Of a stretch of DNA of 64,000 nt, positions 53,155 through 62,916 are shown piece by piece; positions within the stretch are counted from its first letter, which is position 1, and every line of letters starts with the position of its first letter. The DNA lies in contig NZ_CXWE01000002.1 of the NCBI RefSeq assembly GCF_001404515.1, forward strand, positions 372,001 to 436,000. The letters are read 5' to 3'. Both the position numbers and the translations under genes were made by a program. Below the pieces are notes generated by a model. It had not been told where the DNA came from, did no database searches, and worked only from the letters and a program-made list of their open reading frames with translations. The DNA comes from Roseibium album. Lineage in GTDB: Bacteria > Pseudomonadota > Alphaproteobacteria > Rhizobiales > Stappiaceae.

Positions 53155-54459
53155 ATGTCTTTGAAGAACGCATTATGTGCGGTCACAGCACTTACTTTGA
53201 TTACCACCACAGGCGCTTTCGCCGAAACGATCACCATCGCAACCGTTAACAACGGCGACATGATCCGGATGCAGGGTCTGACGGAAGATTTCACCAAGAA
53301 GACCGGTCACGACGTTGAATGGGTCACTCTTGAGGAAAACGTTCTGCGTCAGCGCGTCACTCAGGACATCGCCGCAAAGGGCGGACAGTTCGACGTCCTG
53401 ACGATCGGCATGTACGAAACGCCGATCTGGGCTGGCAATGAATGGCTCGTGTCGCTGGACGACTTGCCGGCAAGCTATGACGCAGACGACATTTTGCCTG
53501 CGATGCGCGCCGGCCTCAGCCATGACGGCAGCCTGTATGCGGCCCCGTTCTACGGCGAATCCTCGATGATCATGTATCGCACGGACCTGATGGAAAAAGC
53601 TGGTCTGACGATGCCTGACGCACCGACATGGAGTGATGTCGAGGCTGCCGCCAAGGGAATGACCGACAAGGACAACGAGATCTACGGCATCTGCCTCCGG
53701 GGCAAGGCCGGCTGGGGTGAGAACATGGCGTTCATCACCACGGTCGCCAATTCCTTCGGCGCACGTTGGTTCGATGAGAACTGGAAGCCGCAGCTCGACA
53801 CACCGGAGTGGAAAGAAGCAGTCAGCTTTTACAACAATCTCCTGACGACCTACGGCCCTCCGGGCGCATCCACCAACGGGTTCAACGAAAACCTGGCACT
53901 TTTCCAGCAGGGCAAGTGCGGCATGTGGATTGACGCAACCGTTGCTGCGTCCTTTGTAACCAACCCGGACGACTCCACGGTTGCCGACAAGGTCGGTTTT
54001 GCGCTTGCACCCAACAAAGAGGGTGTCGACAAGCGTTCAAACTGGCTCTGGGCCTGGGCGCTGGCAATTCCGGCCGGAACCCAGAAAGAAGCAGCTGCCA
54101 AGCAGTTCATCGAATGGGCAACGTCCAAGGACTACATTGAACTGGTTGCTTCGAAAGAAGGCTGGGCCAACGTGCCCCCGGGCGCTCGGACCTCTCTCTA
54201 CCAGAATCCCGAGTACCAGAAAGTTCCGTTTGCCGCGATGACGCTGGAAAGCATCAACGCCGCCAATCCGGACAGCCCGACTGTCAAGCCAGTCCCCTAT
54301 GTCGGCATCCAGTATGTCGCGATCCCGGAATGGGCAGGTATCGGCACCGCTGCCGGACAGGAATTCTCCGCAATGGTTGCTGGACAACAGACCGTTGACG
54401 AAGCGCTTGCCAAAGCCCAGGCGAATACCGCCGAGGAAATGGAAGCCGCCGGCTACTAA
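53155..54459 (+). CDS. smoE: Sorbitol/mannitol ABC substrate-binding protein
   Basis: Periplasmic binding protein of 434 residues, length and context as SmoE of the Rhodobacter polyol operon. The signal peptide is cleaved near AFAE (about residue 23), followed by TITIATVNNGDM. The ligand-domain segments MYETPIWAGNEWLVSL and APFYGESSMIMYRTDLME are typical of the polyol-binding group. GGGAGG precedes ATG 53155. The gene is followed by a strong hairpin with T-tract at 54478-54509 that should reduce transcription into the permease genes. Confidence 0.92.
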   Translation: MSLKNALCAVTALTLITTTGAFAETITIATVNNGDMIRMQGLTEDFTKKTGHDVEWVTLEENVLRQRVTQDIAAKGGQFDVLTIGMYETPIWAGNEWLVSLDDLPASYDADDILPAMRAGLSHDGSLYAAPFYGESSMIMYRTDLMEKAGLTMPDAPTWSDVEAAAKGMTDKDNEIYGICLRGKAGWGENMAFITTVANSFGARWFDENWKPQLDTPEWKEAVSFYNNLLTTYGPPGASTNGFNENLALFQQGKCGMWIDATVAASFVTNPDDSTVADKVGFALAPNKEGVDKRSNWLWAWALAIPAGTQKEAAAKQFIEWATSKDYIELVASKEGWANVPPGARTSLYQNPEYQKVPFAAMTLESINAANPDSPTVKPVPYVGIQYVAIPEWAGIGTAAGQEFSAMVAGQQTVDEALAKAQANTAEEMEAAGY

Positions 54460-54477
54460 GGGAATCCTCCCCCGACT

Positions 54478-54509
54478 GGGAGGGCGGAATAACTCCGCCC
54501 TCCCTTTTT
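54478..54509 (+). terminator. Intercistronic rho-independent terminator/attenuator
   Basis: A perfect 11-base-pair GC-rich stem (GGGAGGGCGGA at 54478-54488 against 54494-54504), a five-base loop and TTTTT at 54505-54509. It has textbook form. It is placed inside the operon between smoE and smoF, so it probably works as a partial terminator. Confidence 0.85.
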
Positions 54510-54577
54510 GTTAACCTGCACCCCATCGCCCAGTTCGCCGCGGTAGTTTCGCTGCCGTCAACAGAGAAGGTGTGTCC

Positions 54578-55444
54578 ATGGCAACCCAGCACTCCCGTTC
54601 CGCAGCCCGCTTCATGATGGCTCCCGCAGTCATTCTGCTGCTCGGCTGGATGCTTATCCCGCTCACGATGACCCTGATATTCTCGTTCAAGAAATATCTG
54701 CCCCTACGCGGTGGTGATCTCGGATGGGTGGGTTTCGACAACTACGTCCGGTTCGTTTCGTCAAGCGCCTTCTGGCCAAGCGTTCAAACGACATTGATCA
54801 TTGTCGGCGGTGTCCTGCTGATCACGATCATATTCGGTGTGCTGCTGTCGATCCTTCTGGATCAGCCCATGTGGGGCCAGGGCATTGTCCGCATACTCGT
54901 AATCGCGCCGTTCTTCGTCATGCCGACTGTTTCCGCACTCGTCTGGAAGAACATGTTCATGGATCCCGTGAACGGTCTGTTTGCACATCTGTGGAAGGCC
55001 TTCGGAGCACAGCCGATCGAATGGTTGAGTGACCTGTCGCTGTTTTCGATCATCCTGATCGTTTCCTGGCAATGGTTACCGTTCGCCACGTTGATCCTGC
55101 TGACAGCGATCCAGTCCCTCGACAGCGAACAGCTGGAAGCCGCCGAAATGGATGGCGCGCCGCCGCTCTCACGTTTCGCCTTTATCATTCTGCCGCACCT
55201 GTCGCGCGCCATCACCATTGTCGTTCTGATTCAGACGATCTTCCTGCTGGCGATCTTCGCGGAAATCTTCGTGACGACCAGCGGCGCCTTCGGCACCCGG
55301 ACCCTGACCTACCTGATCTACCAGCGAGTTCTGGAAAGCCAGAATGTTGGCCTCGGATCGGCCGGCGGTGTCTACGCAATCATTCTTGCCAATATCGTTG
55401 CCATCTTCCTGATGCGCATCGTCGGCAAAAACCTGGACACTTGA
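54578..55444 (+). CDS. smoF: Polyol ABC importer permease
   Basis: Inner-membrane permease of 288 residues with about six hydrophobic segments and the EAA loop [22 protein letters not shown] chose ATG 54578, with GAGAAGG seven bases upstream, over a GTG two codons earlier that is too close to the ribosome binding site. By order it equals SmoF and pairs with SmoG encoded 12 bases downstream. Confidence 0.92.
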   Translation: MATQHSRSAARFMMAPAVILLLGWMLIPLTMTLIFSFKKYLPLRGGDLGWVGFDNYVRFVSSSAFWPSVQTTLIIVGGVLLITIIFGVLLSILLDQPMWGQGIVRILVIAPFFVMPTVSALVWKNMFMDPVNGLFAHLWKAFGAQPIEWLSDLSLFSIILIVSWQWLPFATLILLTAIQSLDSEQLEAAEMDGAPPLSRFAFIILPHLSRAITIVVLIQTIFLLAIFAEIFVTTSGAFGTRTLTYLIYQRVLESQNVGLGSAGGVYAIILANIVAIFLMRIVGKNLDT

Positions 55445-55456
55445 GGAGGGAAAGAA

Positions 55457-56287
55457 ATGGCTCGCTCTGTTACCACCCGCCGCAAGACGATCAATACCCT
55501 AGCCGCCTGGGCGATAGGTCTCTTGATCTTCTTCCCGATCCTCTGGACGATCCTGACCAGCTTCAAGACGGAAGCTCAGGCGATCAACGATCCACCACTG
55601 TTCTTTTTCTTCGACTGGACATTGGAGAACTACGCTGTCGTTCAGGAGCGCTCCAACTACATGCGCTATCTCTGGAACTCGGTGATCATCGCCGGTGGTT
55701 CCACGGTACTCGGCCTGATTATCGCGGTCCCTGCGGCATGGTCGATGGCTTTTGTGCCTTCCAAACGCACGAAGGACATACTCATGTGGATGCTGTCGAC
55801 CAAGATGTTGCCGGCAGTCGGCGTGCTCTACCCGATCTATCTCGTGTTCATCGAGCTTGGTCTGCTGGACACCCGCGTCGGCCTGACGATCGTGCTCATG
55901 CTGATCAACCTGCCGATCATTGTCTGGATGCTCTACACCTATTTCAAGGAAATTCCGGGGGAGATCCTGGAGGCAGCCCGCATGGATGGTGCGACGCTGA
56001 AGGAGGAGATCCTCTACATCCTGACGCCAATGGCCATTCCGGGAATTGCGTCGACGCTGCTTCTCAACATCATTCTTGCGTGGAACGAGGCGTTCTGGAC
56101 TTTGAACCTGACGGCAGCGAAAGCCGCGCCCCTCACCGCCTTCATCGCCAGTTATTCCAGCCCGGAAGGCCTGTTTTACGCCAAGCTGAGCGCTGCCTCG
56201 ACCATGGCGATTGCCCCCATCCTAATTCTTGGGTGGTTCAGCCAGAAACAACTTGTGCGCGGCCTGACATTCGGCGCGGTCAAATAG
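55457..56287 (+). CDS. smoG: Polyol ABC importer permease
   Basis: Second permease, 276 residues, MalG-like with about six hydrophobic segments and the loop [22 protein letters not shown] that docks on the ATPase. GGAGGG precedes ATG 55457. The segment [19 protein letters not shown] is characteristic of polyol-type permeases. Confidence 0.92.
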   Translation: MARSVTTRRKTINTLAAWAIGLLIFFPILWTILTSFKTEAQAINDPPLFFFFDWTLENYAVVQERSNYMRYLWNSVIIAGGSTVLGLIIAVPAAWSMAFVPSKRTKDILMWMLSTKMLPAVGVLYPIYLVFIELGLLDTRVGLTIVLMLINLPIIVWMLYTYFKEIPGEILEAARMDGATLKEEILYILTPMAIPGIASTLLLNIILAWNEAFWTLNLTAAKAAPLTAFIASYSSPEGLFYAKLSAASTMAIAPILILGWFSQKQLVRGLTFGAVK

Positions 56288-56298
56288 GAGTTCCCGAC

Positions 56299-57302
<1,004 letters not shown>

Positions 57303-57303
<1 letters not shown>

Positions 57304-58073
57304 TGCGCCTTGAGGGGAAATCTGCTTTGATCACCGGCTCTGCCCGCGGTATCGGGAAGGCTTTTGCCGAACGGTACATCCGTGAGGGCGCGACGGTTGC
57401 CATAGCGGATATCGATCTGGTGCGGGCGCAGGCAACGGCCGCCGAAATCGGACCCGCCGCGTATGCGGTACACCTCGACGTCACGGATCAGGCCTCGATC
57501 GACCGTGTCGTTGCCACCGTTGAGGAGCAACAAGGCGGTCTCGACATTCTGGTCAACAACGCCGCCCTGTTTGACCTGGCTCCCATTGTTGAAATCACCC
57601 GCGAGAGTTACCAGCGTCTTTTCGAAATCAATGTTGCCGGTACCCTGTTCATGATGCAGGCGGCAGCGAAATCGATGATCAGGCGTGGCAAGGGTGGCAA
57701 GATCATCAACATGGCCAGCCAGGCGGGTCGCAGGGGTGAGGCATTGGTTGGCATCTATTGTGCGACCAAGGCCGCTGTCATCAGCCTCACGCAATCGGCG
57801 GGTCTCAATCTCATTCAGCATGGCATCAACGTCAATGCCATCGCACCGGGTGTCGTCGACGGCGAACACTGGGACGGAGTAGACGCCCTTTTTGCAAAGT
57901 ACGAAGGGCTCGAACCGGGCGAGAAAAAGGCAGCCGTGGGCGATTCAGTCCCCTTCGGACGCATGGGAACCGCAGAAGACCTGACTGGCATGGCCGTGTT
58001 CCTGGCTTCTGCAGATGCCGACTACATCCTGGCCCAGACCTACAATGTCGACGGTGGCAACTGGATGAGCTGA
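57303..58073 (+). CDS. smoS: Sorbitol dehydrogenase (SDR)
   Basis: Short-chain dehydrogenase of 256 residues, the same length as known SmoS. It oxidises D-sorbitol (and galactitol-like polyols) to fructose with NAD. Visible features are TGSARGIGKAF, NNAALFDLAP, the S in MASQAGRRG and the YCATK tetrad (Y-x3-K), and the C-terminal YNVDGGNWMS. ATG 57303 overlaps the smoK stop; GTG one codon earlier is less likely. The mtlK gene starts three bases after its stop. Confidence 0.92.
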
Positions 58074-58076
58074 CCA

Positions 58077-59546
58077 ATGACAAAAAAACTGGACATGACT
58101 GTGCTCTCCACCCTTCCGGACACCATTGCAACTCCGGCTTTCGACCGGTCGACCCTATCCGCCGGCATCCTGCATATCGGGGTCGGAAACTTCCACCGCG
58201 CGCATCAGGCTGTTTACTTGAACCGATTGTTCGAACGCGGTGAAGGCCTCGACTGGGCGATCGTGGGTGCAGGTCTCATGCCTTACGACAGGGCAATGCG
58301 TGACCGCCTGCATCCGCAGGACTGGCTCACCACCGTCGTCGAACTTGATCCGGGAGGCTTGAGCGCTCAGGTATGCGCATCGATGATCGACTTTGTCGAC
58401 GTTGATCCACCCGCCCTGATCGACAGACTTTGTCAACCAGACATCCGGATCGTATCGCTGACCATTACGGAAGGCGGATATTTTGTCGATCCGACCACCG
58501 GCGGCTTCGATGTATCGCATCCAGAAATACTGGCGGATCTTGAAAATCCGGAGAAACCATCGACAGTCTTCGGCGTGCTTTATGCTGCACTCGCTCGAAG
58601 AAGAGCCACGCAAATGGCCCCATTTACGGTCATGTCCTGTGACAATCTGCCGGAAAACGGCCTCATGGCAAGACAGGCAGTTGTTGGCTATGCGCGAGCC
58701 GTTTCGGCTAAACAAGCTGACTGGATCGAAGAAAACGTGGCTTTTCCGAGCGGCATGGTGGATTGCATCACACCTGCGACGGGAGAGCGCGAAAGAGCTC
58801 TCATCCGCGAAACCTTCGACATAGAAGATGCCGCTCCTGTCGTCTGCGAACCGTTCAGGCAATGGGTTCTGGAAGACAATTTTCCATCCGGCCGGCCCGC
58901 TCTGGAAAAGGTTGGCGTCGAATTCGTGAGCGATGTCGCACCCTACGAGCTCATGAAATTGCGAATCTTGAACGGCGGTCACGCGGCGATTGCCTATGTC
59001 GGTGCCTTGCGCGGCCACCATTTTGTTCATGAGGCCATGACCGACCCGCTCATCCGAGCCTATCTGAACAAACTCGAATCGGAAGAAATCCTGCCCACTG
59101 TTCCCGAAATTCCGGGGGTCAGCTTTCAGACCTATCTGGCAACGGTCATGGATCGGTTTTCGAACGCGGCGGTCGGTGACACGATTTCACGGCTGTGTCT
59201 GGACGGATCGAACCGGCAGCCGAAATTCATCCTTCCGGTGATCCTGGATCGGCTGGACAACAGCCTGAACATTAGCGGTCTGGCGCTGGAAACCGCACTG
59301 TGGTGCCGGTATTGCCTTGGCAGCGATGAGGCTGGACGGGAAATCCTGCTTGAGGACGAAAATGCCGACAGCCTCAAAGCGTGGGCAAAGAGTGCATTTT
59401 CTGACAGTACGGCGACAGTCTGGCCCGAACTCTTCGGTCCGCTTGCCACCAATACGGTTTTTCTCGCGGAGTTTGAAAAAGCCGCCGATAAACTGCAGAG
59501 GCTTGGGGTCACCGACACGCTTGCCGATTATGTTTCCGGGCCGTAA
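58077..59546 (+). CDS. mtlK: Mannitol 2-dehydrogenase
   Basis: Long-chain dehydrogenase of 489 residues that oxidises D-mannitol to D-fructose. Conserved segments include ILHIGVGNFHRAHQAVYLNRL at the N-terminus, DNLPENGLMARQAV and the catalytic-lysine region YELMKLRILNGGHAAIAYVG, which matches the polyol-specific K-x5-N-x2-H pattern. It is the last gene of the polyol operon. I saw no clear terminator in the roughly 208 bases before the next gene. Confidence 0.94.
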   Translation: MTKKLDMTVLSTLPDTIATPAFDRSTLSAGILHIGVGNFHRAHQAVYLNRLFERGEGLDWAIVGAGLMPYDRAMRDRLHPQDWLTTVVELDPGGLSAQVCASMIDFVDVDPPALIDRLCQPDIRIVSLTITEGGYFVDPTTGGFDVSHPEILADLENPEKPSTVFGVLYAALARRRATQMAPFTVMSCDNLPENGLMARQAVVGYARAVSAKQADWIEENVAFPSGMVDCITPATGERERALIRETFDIEDAAPVVCEPFRQWVLEDNFPSGRPALEKVGVEFVSDVAPYELMKLRILNGGHAAIAYVGALRGHHFVHEAMTDPLIRAYLNKLESEEILPTVPEIPGVSFQTYLATVMDRFSNAAVGDTISRLCLDGSNRQPKFILPVILDRLDNSLNISGLALETALWCRYCLGSDEAGREILLEDENADSLKAWAKSAFSDSTATVWPELFGPLATNTVFLAEFEKAADKLQRLGVTDTLADYVSGP

Positions 59547-59754
59547 GAGCCTTCGAATTCGCACATCATATCATCCTGATCGAAAGGCATTTTCGACAGG
59601 AAGGCCTTGAAGACGTGCTCCCATCGCCTGAATTTGAAAATCCGTGTAGTTGCGATCGCGCCCGGACGGATTACCTGTGAGGCAACCGGCGGCGAGGCGT
59701 TCTGGAAAACGCATCGCCATTGGAGAGTTGCCAATTCAAACGCAGGGTGCCGAC

Positions 59755-60297
59755 ATGATCAGGTTGAACCGACGGGAAATACTGGTGGGAAGTGCTGCAG
59801 TAGCAGTCGCGGGCACTCCCGCCTTTGCACAGGAGACCGATTTCCGTAGCCTTGGCCTGGCAGAACCGGCCTTCACTGTCGACGCGGAACTCAACATCCC
59901 TGACCTTGCCGGCAAGGTCCATCAACTTGAAGATTACCGCGGCAAGACGGTGGTTGTTTCCTTCTGGGCTACCTGGTGTCCGCCTTGCCGGAAGGAAATG
60001 CCGACACTGGCCCGCCTCGGTCAGCAGCTCGGCACCGATGACTACGCCGTTCTGGCCGTAAACATCGGCGACAGGCAGGACAAGATCGAGGCGTTCCTCG
60101 GTGAAATCGAACATGATGGCATGTCCATTCTCCTCGACAACGACAAGGAAATGCCGGCCAAGTGGTTTTTGCGCGGCTTGCCGGTAACCTACATTATCGA
60201 TCCGCAGGGCAAGGTTGCCTTGGGCGCAATCGGTGAACGGGTCTGGGATGCACCGGAAATGGTTTCCGGGATCAGAGCCGTTGGCGGGACAACCTGA
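59755..60297 (+). CDS. TlpA-like periplasmic thioredoxin
   Basis: Exported thiol-disulfide protein of 180 residues. The N-terminal signal LNRREILVGSAAVAVAG contains a twin arginine and ends near AFAQ, so Tat export is plausible. The thioredoxin domain has the active site WATWCPPCRKEMP and the cis-proline region GLPVTYIIDPQG. Such TlpA/ResA-like proteins reduce disulfides of periplasmic proteins. ATG 59755 has CAGGG upstream. It stands alone between mtlK and the hut genes. Confidence 0.85.
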   Translation: MIRLNRREILVGSAAVAVAGTPAFAQETDFRSLGLAEPAFTVDAELNIPDLAGKVHQLEDYRGKTVVVSFWATWCPPCRKEMPTLARLGQQLGTDDYAVLAVNIGDRQDKIEAFLGEIEHDGMSILLDNDKEMPAKWFLRGLPVTYIIDPQGKVALGAIGERVWDAPEMVSGIRAVGGTT

Positions 60298-60365
60298 AAT
60301 CAGCCGGGATTCTGAAGCCTGGCGCCAGCTTGTTTTGTTGATGTTGTTGCTGATCCTGTCTCCTT

Positions 60366-60628
60366 ATACCAAGCTCAAGAAATAAGAACCGATCTGACCG
60401 GGTTTGAAGGCTGTTCGGCAAGAAGCAGGTTGTAGGGCGATATGGGTTATCGTCCAAAACCTGCGACGCGGCAGAACAGCCTTTAAACTTGGCCTTCGGT
60501 GGCCTGTTCCGGCTCTCCGGACGGCGTTGCCTTGTTTGAGCGGCCAACCCGGCCGTCCTGCACAAAGCGCCTTGCCGGCAAACCGGAACAGCGCCATCAG
60601 ATAGGTTCTTGTTTCTTGAGCTTGGTAT
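60366..60628. repeat. 263-base nested inverted-repeat element, MITE-like
   Basis: Terminal inverted repeats of 25 bases (60366-60390 and 60604-60628) match in 24 positions, beginning ATACCAAGCTCAAGAAA. Inside are two further arms. The left arm (about 60405-60485) pairs GAAGGCTGTTC with GAACAGCC and inner GCAGGTT with AACCTGC. The right arm (about 60500-60600) pairs CTGTTCCGG with CCGGAACAG and GGACGGC with GCCGTCC. TTA flanks both ends if the repeat is taken as 60367-60627. There is no transposase frame. A mobile non-autonomous element or a conserved structured intergenic element is likely. The rest of the 448-base gap (60298-60745) shows no gene. Confidence 0.7.
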
Positions 60629-60745
60629 TAGTAAGGACTGCCTGGAGACCGGTTGCAGTCAACGTCATGACCGCATTGCCCGGTCAGCGCAATCCGACAT
60701 GCGAGCAGGCAAACGGTCAGACTGATCTGACGACAAGGTGGTCCG

Positions 60746-61447
60746 CTAGATTTCCGTCCGCATCCGATATCCGGGCGCGAAGATCAGTCGCACATGGGTA
60801 ATCGGCATTTCGCCCGCCCAGGTTATGCGTTCCATCGCAAACAGGGCCATTCCCGTTGTTGCGTCCAGCTTGCGGCAAAGGGTTTCATCGGCATTCACGG
60901 CGAAAAATGACAGGTCTCCGTGCGTGTAGGGCGCATTGTGAACCAGCCACTCGTTGGCGCTGATCTCGTTGAATGCCAAATCGCGCGCATCGGGGGCCGC
61001 GTCGAGATTGATATGACGCTCTTCGAACGCATAGGGACGCTCGTCAGAAAAGTGCAGCGTCTTGAGAAACAGAACGTCTTCGCTCAGCGACACCTGAAAA
61101 GCGCCATGCAGCATGGGTGGCAAGGCCCGAAGGTTCCGTTCCAGAACCGAATGCCGATAGGACCGGCCAAGCGACTCCACTTCTTCCCGGATGATCGGAA
61201 TGGTCAACGTCGCCCGCTGGGGCGGATTGATGGCGACCCGCGTTCCTGCGCGGCGCTTCCTGATGACAAGACCGCTCTCAGCCAGGTCCCGCAGGGCGCG
61301 GTTTACGGTGGTGCGGGCGCAACCGAATTCCTCTGCCAGATCGGCTTCGTGAGGTATCAGCTCCCCCGGTTGCCAGATCCGGTTGTGTATCCGGCGCAGC
61401 AGCACTTCACGGATACCTGTCCAGGAATTCGTGTCCGTCAGCGTCAA
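60746..61447 (-). CDS. hutC: Histidine utilization repressor (GntR/HutC family)
   Basis: Repressor of 233 residues. The GntR-type winged helix reads LLRRIHNRIWQPGELIPHEADLAEEF followed by CARTTVNRALRDLAE, and the UTRA-type effector domain occupies about 90-230. HutC binds urocanate and represses hut genes. It lies ten bases downstream of hutF on the same strand, and the pair is divergent from hutI, the usual alphaproteobacterial arrangement. Confidence 0.93.
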   Translation of the reverse strand: MTLTDTNSWTGIREVLLRRIHNRIWQPGELIPHEADLAEEFGCARTTVNRALRDLAESGLVIRKRRAGTRVAINPPQRATLTIPIIREEVESLGRSYRHSVLERNLRALPPMLHGAFQVSLSEDVLFLKTLHFSDERPYAFEERHINLDAAPDARDLAFNEISANEWLVHNAPYTHGDLSFFAVNADETLCRKLDATTGMALFAMERITWAGEMPITHVRLIFAPGYRMRTEI

Positions 61448-61456
61448 GTCATTTCC

Positions 61457-62836
61457 TTACATTCTGTCTCGCAGCGACGCCATCGTAGCCCGGTATTTCG
61501 CGCGGATAGCGTTGCCTTTTACATGTTTTCCGTCTCGAACAACATGCCGCCCGGCAGACCAGACATCGGAAACGAGTCGGTCATCGCCAGCGAAAATGTA
61601 GGTATCCAGAATTTCATCACCGTCGCGTCCTTCAAGATCGATCGCGTTCGCGTCAAGGGCAAGGAAATCGGCAAGACAACCCGTGGAGATCATTCCCGAC
61701 AACCGCCCGGCAGCCTGCGCACCGCCTGCAACGGCTCCGTCGAAAAGAATGCGTCCGGTGGATTTTTCTGGCGTTGCAACCGATGCCCGGCACTTGTCCC
61801 GCAAGCGTTGGGAATACTCAAGTGTCCGGAGTTCCTCTGAAAGAGAGATGCGGATATTTGAATCAGATCCAACACCGAACCGGCCATCATTCTGCAAAAA
61901 GCGGACACCGTCGAAGATACCATCGCCGAGACTCGACTCTGTTATCGGGCAGAGACCGGCAACAGCTCCCGATTTCGCCAGATCAGTGGTTTCGCGAGGC
62001 GTCATCTGCGTGCAATGGATCAGGCACCAGTTTTGAGAAACGTCCTGGTTTTCCAATAGCCATTCAACAGGCCGTTTGCCCCTGACTTCCTGCACCTCTT
62101 CCACTTCGGCAACCTGCTCGGCAAGGTGCATGTGAACCGGTCTCTGGCCAGCCAGGGCTACCGCATCCCTGAGGCCTTCTTCGTCGACCGCGCGCAGGGA
62201 ATGCGGCGCAACCCCGAGAACCGCGTCATCCGGCAGCGATTTGATCGCCGTTTCGGATTTCTCGCGAAGCTTTGCAAATCGGTCGAAATCGTTTCCGAAG
62301 CGGATCTGTCCCGCGGCAAGTCCGCGTTTGTCACAGCCGCCATACTGATAAAGCACCGGCAGATGGGTCAATCCGATCCCTGTTTCGGACGCTGCGCAGA
62401 TGATGCGTTCGGACAGCTCGGCAAGGTTTTCATAAGGTGTGCCGCCAGGTTGGTGATGGAGATAGTGGAACTCGCCGACAGCGGCATAGCCGGCCTCAAG
62501 CATTTCCATTTGAACGAAGGCGGAAATCGCCTCGACATCCTCCGGCGTCAGGGTATCAAGGAATCGGAACATGATTTGGCGCCAGGTCCAGAAACTGTCG
62601 CGCGCGTTCTGCCCTCGTCGCTCGCTCATGCCGGCCATCGCACGCTGAAACGCATGGCTGTGCAGGTTCACGGGCGCTGGAAGCAGAATACCAACGGTTT
62701 GTCCGGAAGGTTCGGCATCTCGCTCGACCGAAATTATTCTTCCTTCGTCTGAAACAGTTACGGCGACATTTTCCGCCCATCCATCGGGCAAAAGTGCCTT
62801 CTGCGCAAAAACACCTGCTCCAGGGACTGCCGACAT
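61457..62836 (-). CDS. hutF: Formimidoylglutamate deiminase
   Basis: Amidohydrolase of 459 residues that deaminates N-formimidoyl-glutamate to N-formyl-glutamate in the five-step histidine pathway. Metal ligands are in NLHSHAFQRAM and MHLAEQ, with the later HCTQMT histidine and the aspartate in FGVGSDSNIRIS. ATG 62836, with AAGGAAG about seven bases upstream, is preferred; the frame is open to 62902 across the promoter region. Presence of HutF implies the formylglutamate route rather than direct formimidoylglutamase. Confidence 0.94.
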   Translation of the reverse strand: MSAVPGAGVFAQKALLPDGWAENVAVTVSDEGRIISVERDAEPSGQTVGILLPAPVNLHSHAFQRAMAGMSERRGQNARDSFWTWRQIMFRFLDTLTPEDVEAISAFVQMEMLEAGYAAVGEFHYLHHQPGGTPYENLAELSERIICAASETGIGLTHLPVLYQYGGCDKRGLAAGQIRFGNDFDRFAKLREKSETAIKSLPDDAVLGVAPHSLRAVDEEGLRDAVALAGQRPVHMHLAEQVAEVEEVQEVRGKRPVEWLLENQDVSQNWCLIHCTQMTPRETTDLAKSGAVAGLCPITESSLGDGIFDGVRFLQNDGRFGVGSDSNIRISLSEELRTLEYSQRLRDKCRASVATPEKSTGRILFDGAVAGGAQAAGRLSGMISTGCLADFLALDANAIDLEGRDGDEILDTYIFAGDDRLVSDVWSAGRHVVRDGKHVKGNAIRAKYRATMASLRDRM

Positions 62837-62851
62837 ACTGTGCTTCCTTCG

Positions 62852-62882
62852 TTGACACATTAATATGTGCATGCATATTATC
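62852..62882 (+). promoter_or_regulatory. hutI promoter with overlapping candidate HutC operator
   Basis: TTGACA at 62852-62857 is a perfect -35. Candidate -10 sites are CATATT (62874-62879) or TATTAT (62877-62882). The AT-rich element AATATGTGCATGCATATT (62862-62879), centred on TGCATGCA, lies between and over them and is the only clear dyad in the 80-base hutF-hutI gap. Its place fits repression of both genes by HutC. Confidence 0.6.
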
Positions 62883-62916
62883 TTATAACGCAATCTAATC
62901 AAGCCGGAGATGGTTC

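Noticed and set aside
55072-56298. Apparent long N-terminal extension of the smoK frame
   Set aside because: It overlaps smoF and smoG in another frame and has no domain. ATG 56299 has a ribosome binding site and begins the normal SmoK sequence.
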